This document shows, piece by piece, positions 1 through 8,100 of a DNA stretch of 10,850 nucleotides. Source of the stretch: an uncultured Oscillospiraceae bacterium (GTDB lineage: Bacteria; Bacillota_A; Clostridia; Oscillospirales; Oscillospiraceae). The stretch covers positions 1 to 10,850 of the forward strand of contig CAKTGD010000043.1 in NCBI GenBank assembly GCA_934561335.1, given 5' to 3'. A program made the translations under genes and the position numbers. Below the pieces are notes generated by a model that was given only the letters and a program-made list of their open reading frames with translations, was not told where the DNA came from and ran no database searches. How positions within the stretch are numbered: position 1 is the first letter of the stretch; each line of letters starts with the position of its first letter.

Positions 1-1050
1 GACAAGTTCCGCCGTCTGCAGGTCCGCACCAACGCCGACACCCCCCACGACGCCGCCAAGGCCCGTGAGCTGGGCGCACAGGGCATCGGCCTGTGCCGTA
101 CCGAGCATATGTTCTTCGAGGGCGACCGTATTGCCGCCATCCGTGAGATGATCTGCTCCGACACCGTGGAGCAGCGCGAGCGCGCACTGGCCAAGCTGCT
201 GCCCATGCAGCAGGGCGACTTTGAGGGCATCTATGAGGCCATGGAGGGCTGCCCCGTTACCATCCGCTTCCTGGATCCCCCTCTGCATGAGTTCGTTCCC
301 ACCGAGGAGGCCGATATCGAGCAGCTGGCTAAGGACATGAACAAGTCTGTTGCTGAAATCAAGGCCATCATCGCCTCTCTGCACGAGTTCAACCCCATGA
401 TGGGTCACCGCGGCTGCCGTCTGGCTGTCACCTTCCCGGAGATTGCCGTCATGCAGACCCGTGCCGTCATCCGCGCCGCCATCAACGTGCAGAAGAAGCA
501 TCCTGAGTGGAAGATGGAGCCCGAGATCATGATCCCGCTGGTGGGCGAGGTCAAGGAGCTGAAGTACGTCAAGGACGTGGTGGTCAAGACCGCTGACGAG
601 GAGCTGGCCGCTGCCGGTATGGACATGAAGTATCTGGTGGGTACCATGATCGAGATCCCCAGAGCTGCTCTGACCGCCGATGATATCGCCAAGGAGGCTG
701 AGTTCTTCTCCTTCGGTACCAACGATCTGACCCAGATGACCTTCGGCTTCAGCCGTGACGACGCCGGCAAGTTCCTGGACGCCTACTACGACAAGAAGAT
801 CTACGAGAACGATCCGTTTGCCAAGCTGGATCAGGTTGGCGTGGGCAAGCTGGTGAAGATGGCTGCCAAGCTGGGCCGCGAGACCCGTCCGGAGCTGCAT
901 CTGGGCATCTGCGGCGAGCACGGCGGCGACCCCGCTTCCGTGGAGTTCTGCCACAAGGTGGGTCTGGACTATGTGTCCTGCTCCCCCTTCCGTGTGCCTA
1001 TCGCCCGTCTGGCCGCCGCGCAGGCTGCCATCAAAGAGATGGGGAACTAA
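1..1050 (+). CDS. ppdK: Pyruvate, phosphate dikinase, C-terminal part (5' end outside window)
   Basis: The frame is open from base 1 to a TAA at 1048-1050, giving 349 residues of an enzyme usually near 870-880 residues, so this is roughly the last 40%. The enzyme interconverts ATP, phosphate and pyruvate with AMP, PPi and PEP in the cytoplasm; in anaerobes it serves glycolysis or gluconeogenesis. The visible part is the PEP/pyruvate-binding TIM barrel. The motif [12 protein letters not shown] is at 85-120. The PEP-utilising enzyme signature SFGTNDLTQ lies near 709-735. The catalytic-cysteine motif [10 protein letters not shown] begins near 904, with the acid/base Cys codon at 910-912. The C-terminus [15 protein letters not shown] is typical of the family. 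Codon use is strongly biased (GCC, CTG, GAG, AAG), as in highly expressed genes. The Met at 109 is internal, not a start. No frameshift is seen and a terminator follows directly. Related PEP synthase and PTS enzyme I share the signatures, but the [10 protein letters not shown] context and C-terminus fit PPDK. Confidence 0.96.
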   Translation, partial: DKFRRLQVRTNADTPHDAAKARELGAQGIGLCRTEHMFFEGDRIAAIREMICSDTVEQRERALAKLLPMQQGDFEGIYEAMEGCPVTIRFLDPPLHEFVPTEEADIEQLAKDMNKSVAEIKAIIASLHEFNPMMGHRGCRLAVTFPEIAVMQTRAVIRAAINVQKKHPEWKMEPEIMIPLVGEVKELKYVKDVVVKTADEELAAAGMDMKYLVGTMIEIPRAALTADDIAKEAEFFSFGTNDLTQMTFGFSRDDAGKFLDAYYDKKIYENDPFAKLDQVGVGKLVKMAAKLGRETRPELHLGICGEHGGDPASVEFCHKVGLDYVSCSPFRVPIARLAAAQAAIKEMGN

Positions 1051-1085
1051 GGAACCCGCCTTTATAAAAGCGCAAATTGCATAGC

Positions 1086-1127
1086 AAGCAGGTCCTCGGT
1101 CTTGGTGACCGGGGACCTGCTTTGTTT
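1086..1127 (+). terminator. Intrinsic terminator of ppdK
   Basis: Arms 1086-1100 and 1108-1122 pair over 15 bp with a single G-T wobble around a 7-nt loop. A T-rich tail (TTTGTTT, 1121-1127) overlaps the base of the stem. It begins 35 nt after the ppdK stop, so it is the obvious end of that transcript. The minus strand has no T-run directly after the stem, so its role for the convergent operon is doubtful. Confidence 0.88.
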
Positions 1128-1184
1128 GCACCGGATGGCGGAACTGCCCCGGGTTGTACAGACGGTGCAAACCGGGGCAGTTCC
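1125..1184. repeat. Interleaved inverted repeats between convergent genes
   Basis: Two perfect dyads are interleaved here. The first pairs 1140-1152 with 1172-1184 (13 bp, core GAACTGCCCCGG). Its loop can add a further 6 bp (1154-1159 with 1165-1170, one wobble). The second pairs 1125-1133 (TTTGCACCG) with 1163-1171 (9 bp). They cannot both form fully, since zero nucleotides separate the two 3' arms. The structure lies 77 nt after the lipoprotein stop on the minus strand and may stabilise or end that mRNA. No T-run follows on either strand, so I do not call it a terminator. The rest of the 1051-1261 gap holds nothing else I recognise. Confidence 0.6.
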
Positions 1185-1261
1185 CTTTCGGGAAGCCTTT
1201 ATTGCTGTAGGTTATCTTGGAGGATGGGGCGGGTGCTGTCAAACCGCTGCTGATTGACGCA

Positions 1262-2110
1262 TCAGTTTCCGGTTGAGTAGCCGCCGCCGACATCGTAGCC
1301 CAGATCGCAGGTGTAGACCCAGTTCACCACATCGCCATCTTGCAGGGCATAGCGGGAGCAGCCGTAGTTGGGAAACCAGCCATTGACCTCGTACATCCAG
1401 CCGGACAGACGTCCCACATCGAACTCATAGAGATTATTGATCCCCTCCACATAGGCGCTGTTATACATCGGTGTCCAGCTGGACTCCATGTGTATCCCAT
1501 TTTGCTTACAGATCCGCTTGAGGACATCGAATACGCTTTCTCCCTCTGTGAATGTTACCGTTGTGGCAGACAGAATTACGCCGTCAGCGGGCACGAGCGA
1601 CTTTTTGCTCTCATCGCACAGATCCCAGTTGTCCAGGATTGTTGCACAGGAGATGGAGATGGTGCAGGCAGCGCTGCCGCCGCCGGAGGCAGTACCCGGC
1701 TCGACGGGGATGGGCTTTCCCTCTGGCACGGGATCGGTCTGGTATTTATCCTTGCCGGTAGTCGGATCGATCTCCTGCTTGGGCTGCTCCGGCTGTGCGG
1801 CGGGCTCATCCTGCTTGACGTCCGCCTCGGTCTTTTTCTCCTCTTCGGTCTTTTTCTGCTCTTCGGCTTTCTTCTTATCTTCTTCAGCTTTCTGCTCCTC
1901 GGCGGATTTTTCTGCATCCGGGTTTTTGTCGTCCGCAGTTTTGTCCTTTGACTTGGCTGTGTCTTTTTCATTGCCGGCAGCTGTCTGCTCCTGCGCCGTG
2001 CCGGGAGTGCTGCCAGATACATCCGCGGCGGGCTTTTGGCCGCAGGCGGTGCAGATCAGCAGTAGGGACAGCGCCAGTGCCAACAGCCGGAATATCTGTT
2101 TTTTCTTCAT
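1262..2110 (-). CDS. DUF4430 (transcobalamin-like C-terminal) lipoprotein
   Basis: This is a 282-residue putative membrane-anchored lipoprotein on the outer face of the cell. Residues 1-22 are a lipoprotein signal peptide (MKKK, hydrophobic run) ending in ICTAC-G, with Cys23 as the lipidated residue; the -3 residue is Cys rather than the usual Leu. Residues about 44-137 form a low-complexity K/E/D/Q/P spacer that would hold the domain off the membrane. Residues about 145-275 are the DUF4430 module, with the signature INNLYEFD, SGWMYEVNGWFPN, LQDGDVV and YTCDLGYDVGG. It contains six cysteines (149, 155, 165, 201, 251, 268), some likely disulphide-bonded. The start is supported by AGAGG at 2119-2123, 8 nt upstream. 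It follows the large surface gene on the same strand with a 66-nt gap and shares its DUF4430 module, so the two are probably co-transcribed and act together. The ligand is unknown; DUF4430 is related to the beta domain of transcobalamin and intrinsic factor. Confidence 0.88.
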   Translation of the reverse strand: MKKKQIFRLLALALSLLLICTACGQKPAADVSGSTPGTAQEQTAAGNEKDTAKSKDKTADDKNPDAEKSAEEQKAEEDKKKAEEQKKTEEEKKTEADVKQDEPAAQPEQPKQEIDPTTGKDKYQTDPVPEGKPIPVEPGTASGGGSAACTISISCATILDNWDLCDESKKSLVPADGVILSATTVTFTEGESVFDVLKRICKQNGIHMESSWTPMYNSAYVEGINNLYEFDVGRLSGWMYEVNGWFPNYGCSRYALQDGDVVNWVYTCDLGYDVGGGYSTGN

Positions 2111-2136
2111 GGGCGTTACCTCTTAAATGTGCCATA

Positions 2137-2162
2137 CGCAGAGGCGCGAAGGCGCCTCTGCG
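2137..2162 (-). other. Intercistronic hairpin in the surface operon
   Basis: Perfect 11-bp arms at 2137-2147 and 2152-2162 (CGCAGAGGCGC and its complement) enclose a 4-nt loop. It sits in the 66-nt gap between the large surface gene and the lipoprotein gene, ending 13 nt before the lipoprotein Shine-Dalgarno. On the minus strand no T-run follows, so it is more likely an mRNA-stability or partial-attenuation element than a terminator. On the plus strand the stem is followed by TTGGCTTTTTG, so it could stop antisense transcription. Confidence 0.6.
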
Positions 2163-2176
2163 TTGGCTTTTTGTTG

Positions 2177-5100
2177 TTACTTGGCTGTGCGCTTTTTCTT
2201 GTAGGTCAGCACCACGATGGCTGCTGCTGCCATAGCTGCGCTGCACAGCCAAAGGGCCATCTGACTGTTGTCCCCCGTGTTGGAGGATTTTACATTACCG
2301 GTACCGGAGGCAGAATTACTGCCGGTGTTGTTGGGTTGTCTGCCGCTGACAGATGCATAGGAAAGGATTGCGAAGGTGGAGGCCTTATCCGTCTGGAAGG
2401 TCAGCACATAGTTGTCCTTCGTGCCGCCCAGTGCAGCGGGCAGCTCGGCGGTGGTCACGCTGCCGTTGACATCGGTATGGCTGCGTATCACGCAGATCTG
2501 CTTACCCTTCAGGCTGTCGTACAGCTCATTGGTGATGGAGACGGTCACGGTAACGCTCTTGGGGAGCTGGATCAGCTGTGCAATAGACTCTACAGAACCG
2601 GCGGCATTGGTTTTGACCAATTCAACCACCACGTCAACGACTTTTTCCAGCTGGACGGTCTTTCTGGATTTGTCACTCCGCAGGGCATCCAGCTTCTCCG
2701 CCAGCTTATTCAGCTCCTGCTTGCGCTGACCGCTGGCAGATGCGGCAGCCTGCATCAAAGCATTTTTGCCGCCGTCTGCCTCCTTGTCCTCCTTTGTAAG
2801 CGAGAGGATGGGTGTGTTATTCACGGTGACGATGATGGAGCCGCTCTCGAGTGCTGCCTTGATCTCGGCCAACTTCTCATCGGTAACAGGTTCGCTGCTC
2901 TTGATGATCAGGCCGCCGCCTCTGACGATCGTATTGTCCTTACTGTCCACCTTGAGGTCGTCAATCCTGACACCGGCTGCCGGGTTCTTGATACCGCAGA
3001 CGGTACACACACCGTTGGCATACGTGTGCTTGCCGGTAGCGGGGATGGTTGCGCCGGCCGTGAGCACAAGGCCGCAGCGTTTGCAGTAGGTGTCCGCCTC
3101 GTGACCGGAGGCATAGCAGGTCGCTGCTACGGCGCCGCGCGTAGCTTCATCGTGCCCCAATGCGTTGATGATCCAGCTATCCTTGGCGATCTCGGTTTTT
3201 CCCGCTGCGTCGCTGAAATGCTTGCGGCAGCGAGAGCAGGTCCAATAGGCGCTGTTGCCCGCCTCGGTGCAGGCAGCGGCTTTGGCTGCTGTGGCGGTCA
3301 TGCTGTGTCCCGGCGCCGGGACGATCATCGACTCCACTGCGCCGCAGACGGTGCACGTGCGGGTGCGGGCGCCATTCACGGTGCAGGTGGCGGCCTTTGT
3401 CTCCTTCCACTCGCCGAACTTGTGGCCAATGCACACATCGTTCATGTCATAGAGGCGGTTCTGACCGTTGACGAAGCGGAAGTATGCTGCCAGCGCGTAG
3501 TATGCCTGCTCGGTGGCCATCTGGTTGTACGCGCCGCCGACGTACCCGCCGGCGCTTTGCTTTACGTGGGCAAAGCCCTTGCCGAACGTGGCATCCTGCG
3601 TGTAGTAGCTGCACAGTGCATCCAGCGCAGTCATGCCGCTCTTGATAAAGCGGCTGTCGGTGAGGGGATCGATGCCCAATGCGGTCAGGGTCACAATGAC
3701 CTGCGCGCAGGACTCGCTGTTGGCGGCGCCCCAGCTGGCAAAGCTGCCGTCCTCCTGCTGGTGATCGGACAGCCAGTTCAGAGCCGTATCCACTGCGGCC
3801 TTGACCTTGGCATTGGTCTTGTAGTAGGGCGCCAGAGCCTGAACGGTCATCGCGGTGATGTCCACGTCGGAGCCCTTGGCGGCGGCACCCTCCAGTGCCC
3901 AGCCGCCGTCCGCCCTGACCTGATCGCTCAGGATCAGCTCGATGAGGCTATCGCGGGTCACATCACTGTGGGTGGGTGTGTAGTTGTGGCTGTCCAGCGC
4001 AATCAGGGCGAACACAGGCGCGTTGATGCCCTGCCGGTTCAGACAATCCTTCATGTTGTAGAGGCCGTCCAACAGGTTATGGCCTGCCACGTCGGTGGGA
4101 TCCTTGCCGATGGCGGTCAGCGCCAGAATGATACGGGAATTCTCGGTGGTCTTGGTGCGGTCGAGGCGGCCGTCGCTGCGGATGTTTTCCTTGATATACT
4201 TGAGCACATTGTCATAGTATCCGGCGGGCACGGTACGACCGCTGCGAGCCAGCCCCAGAGCCAACCACTCGCCGCCGATGCTGCCCACGATGGGGGCGGA
4301 CTTGTTGACCTGCGCCTGCAGGCTTTCGCCGACGGAGGCATAAATACGCTCCATCTCTGTCAGCAGCTTCTCCCGCTTCAGCTCCGCCAGCTTGGTGACG
4401 GCGGCGTTGAGTGCCGCTACCTTTTCACGGTTCACCAGCTGCTTGTGCTCGGCGCTCAGCGCATCATACGCCGCCTGTGCCGCCTTGACGGCAGCTTCGT
4501 TCTCCAGTGTTACCTCGCCGATGGCATCGATCTGCTGCTCCACGGCAAGGACAAGGTCGCCCTTGATCTGCGCCATCTTGGCGAACACGGCCTCGGCCTT
4601 TTCTTTTTCAGCCACCGTCAGGCAATCCTTTTGCTCCAGCGCCTTATAGGCAGCCTCGGCTGCATCCACGGCCTCCCGGTCGGTGACGGTCAGGTTTTCT
4701 GCCTCCGGCAGAGCTGCCAGCTGCGCCTTGAATTCGTCTGCGGCCACGAAGCCCTTGATCTGCTTCTCCAGATTGACCAGCTTGTTCAGGTTTGTCACCT
4801 TGCCCTGCTCACTCTGGGTGAGAACGTTGAAGGCGGCGCGGGCGGCGGCGACATCATTCGTGCTGCGGTTGTAGGTCTCGTACTTCAGGGAGGCGGGCAG
4901 CTTGGCGATCAGACCGGTCACATAGCTTGCGCCGGTATTGATGCTGACAACGTGGAGGGCGTACCAGGTGCCGTCGTTGCTCTGCGTGTTGCCGGCCTGA
5001 TTGTTCATGCTCAGCCAACCCCGTGCGCCGCAGCCCAGATAGACGGTGTCGCCCGCCTTGACGGGGATCGTCTCCGTGCGCTTGTAGAAGCTGCTGCCCT

Positions 5101-8100
5101 CGGTGCTGTCTGTGACCTTCTCATTTAAGAAGGCCTTGACCTGGAAGTTCTTATTGCTGGCGGTGGGGGTCAGCTTAATGTTGGCCGTCTCGCTGCTGAT
5201 GACCAGCGTATAGTCATACTGTCCGCCGGACTGGCCGGGGGTAAAGTTCGGGGTCAGCGCCGCACCGTCCACGGTCAGGGCCTTAACGGTGGTGTCGGAG
5301 TTTTCCCAGGTGCCGCCCAAATCCTCGCCGTAGCCGTAACAGCTATACATGATGCGGATCACATCGCCATCCGCCAGATTGCCGTTGGCCACGGTGAAGG
5401 CGGCGAAGCCCTCGTTGGTGAACCAGTCGTTCAGCGTACCCATCCAGCCGGCGCTCTTGCTGCCGTCGAACTCGCTGAGGCCGTTGATCTGGGAGATATA
5501 GCCGCTTTCCACGCCCTTACTGTCGATCTTCTTCGTTTTCAGCGCGGCGGCCACGCAGGACATCATGGTGCTGTCGGCGGACAGATCTACCCATGTATCC
5601 ACCAGCGTGCCTTCCCAATACTTTTCGCCCTTGGGCCACATGTCCTTGGTGAAGGTGGTGTTCTCCACGATGACCTGCACCTTGCCATAGTTGGCGGCGG
5701 CCTTCTTCATCGCCACCACGGCGGACTGATAGGCGCTCTCTACGGCGGCGGCGGAAGCGGCGGCGCTGATGCTTTCCACACCGGCCTCGTAGGCGGCCTT
5801 CGCCTTGTCGCCCAGCGTGTTATACTGCGCTTGCAGGCGGGAGAGGGCGGCGGCCCTGACTGCGTCCGCATTGGCGTTGACGGGCCCCCATGTGACAGTT
5901 ACGGTCACATCGTTGTAGGGCATGGTGAACTCCTGCGCTGCGTCCTCAAAGCGCATATTGATATAGAACTTATCCTTGCCCAGATACTCCGAGTCGTCAT
6001 AGGCAATCATATTTCCGGTCTTTATCGCGCCGGCATCGATGCCCTGATAGGTGACGCTCTTGATCTCGTAGGCCACGCCGCCGATGGTGACAGTCAAGCC
6101 GCCGCCGACGTTATAACCGTAGCCTTGGGTAGTGAATTGCAGGTTTTCATTGCTGATGACCCACTTGGCACCGTCCACGGTGAAGGAACCCTTTGCCTGA
6201 CGGGTCTGGAAGTACGCCGCATAGTCGATACCGGAGACAAAGCGCACCGTGGTCAAGGGGGCAAGCGCCGTCACCTCCGTGCGGTCCGGGATGTTCGCCG
6301 TGAAGGCGCAGAACGGCTCGGTCTGGATGGGGGCGCCATAGCCGCCGCCGCTGCCGCGATCCTGCGTGGCGGGATGCTCCCGCAGGTAGCGGGTCATGTC
6401 GTTCAGTACGGTGGTGGCCTCATCGGTGTCGCCCACCACGTTCACCGTCAGGCTGTACGCCTTGGCCTCGGGGAAGGTCTCGTGGGTATCGGCGAAAGCC
6501 TTGATATCGTTGTACTTGTTCTTCTCGGTGCCGGTCAGCTGTCTGCGCTGGTAGTTGCTCATGCCGTCGTAGCAGGCGAGCAGCTCGTCCACAAGGCTCT
6601 TGACGCTGGCGGAGAGCAGACTGGTATCGTCAGGCAGCTTGTTCAGCGTCGTGCGGAAGGCGGTCAGGTTCTGCTTGTTTTCCGCGGTGGTGTCGCTTTG
6701 CAGCTTTCGGATGGTCTCAATGGCCGTCTGCTGGGCGTCGCTGGCGTCGCCAGAGGTGGCGGCAGCCTTGATAGCGGCGGTGCCGGTCTCGTAGGCGGCT
6801 TTGAGCTGGCTCCAGACGGCAGGGCGGAAATAGTTTTCCCCATAGGCGGTATACGCCTCGTCCAGCTGGGCTTGCAGGGTGTTCTTCACGGCGGACAGGT
6901 CATCGGGCGTATTGACATGCACCCAGATGGCTGCGCCGCTGTTTGCCGAATGATACTTACCGGCATAGCTGGGGCAGCTGCCGTCAGAGCTGTTGTCGAT
7001 GTTGCCCTTTTCGTCCTCTTGCAGGTCATAGGCGGCGATCAGATACCAGCCCTCACGGTACAGCGTCACGCTGGCGCTGCCGTCTGCATCGGTGATGACC
7101 GCTTTTTCGTTCTGAGTGAGCTGCTTTGCGGTGGGGTGGTTACCGGCGGGGGCTTCCGCCATGTTGCTGATAAACAGGGCCATGTTTGCGCCCGACTCGA
7201 CAGTACGGCTGCGGCCCAGCGCCGCCTTTGCCTGCCGGACGGTCAGGGTGAACGGTTCGCCCGCCTTCACCTCGAGGCCGCTGCTCTGGACAAACTGCGC
7301 CACCTTCAAGCTGTCGATATACTGCCACAGCTGTGCGCTGCCGCCGCTGGTGGTGGGCTGGAATTCACTTTGCGGATCCAGATTGAGATCCACCACGACC
7401 GTATCGCCGGGGTGCAGCCGCAGCTTTTGGGATACTTTATTGCTCTGGTAGTCCCAGCTTTCTTGTTTGAGATACCACTCGGTGACGTAGACGCCGTTGA
7501 TAAAGATCTTGGCATTCGGCCAGATAATGAATCTATCCGGCTTGTTTGCCAGCGAGTCCACGGCTGCATAGAGGGAATAGTCGCCGCTGAGCGTCACCTG
7601 CTGCGCGGCGCCGGCGCGAGAGGCGGCGCCGTTCCCCTGACGCGCCTTCTCCGGGTCAAGGTATGTGAGGGAGACGGTGATCTCGCCCGCCGGGGTCAGG
7701 CCATAGTAGAACTGCTGATACAGATCCTCGTACGCCTTTTTATAGGCGGCAACAGGCGCATCGTCCGTCTTGGTCTCCGTCAGCACGGGGGCTGCGGCGT
7801 TCCTGGCGGCGGTCAGGGCGGCGGCAAAGGCTGCCCAGCTTTCGGCGGTATAATCGCTCTGCTTAACGGTATCCGCCAGCGCGAGCAAGTCCGGCAAAAA
7901 CGTGTTGATTTGTTCGATGGTCTCTTTATTTGCTGTCACCGCGCCATTGTTATACAGATTTTCCGCCGCCTCCGTCAGTGCAGCAGCCGCAGCGTCTATC
8001 TCAACCTGCTTTTCCGCTGTATTGGCGGCGGTGGCATCTCCGTTTTCATCAAAGAGCCCGTCAAGCAGCGCATGGCCTGCCGTGCGCGCCGCGTCAAAGG

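Noticed and set aside
1340..2126. Plus-strand frames opposite the lipoprotein gene, rich in Phe/Leu/Ser
   Set aside because: They are the complement of the K/E-rich spacer and have no start signals; the minus-strand lipoprotein explains the region.
2129..5128. 999-codon open frame on the plus strand opposite the giant surface gene
   Set aside because: Its Cys/His/Gly/Leu-rich composition shows no domain, and it mirrors the biased codons of the minus-strand gene, which has a signal peptide, clear modules and a ribosome site.
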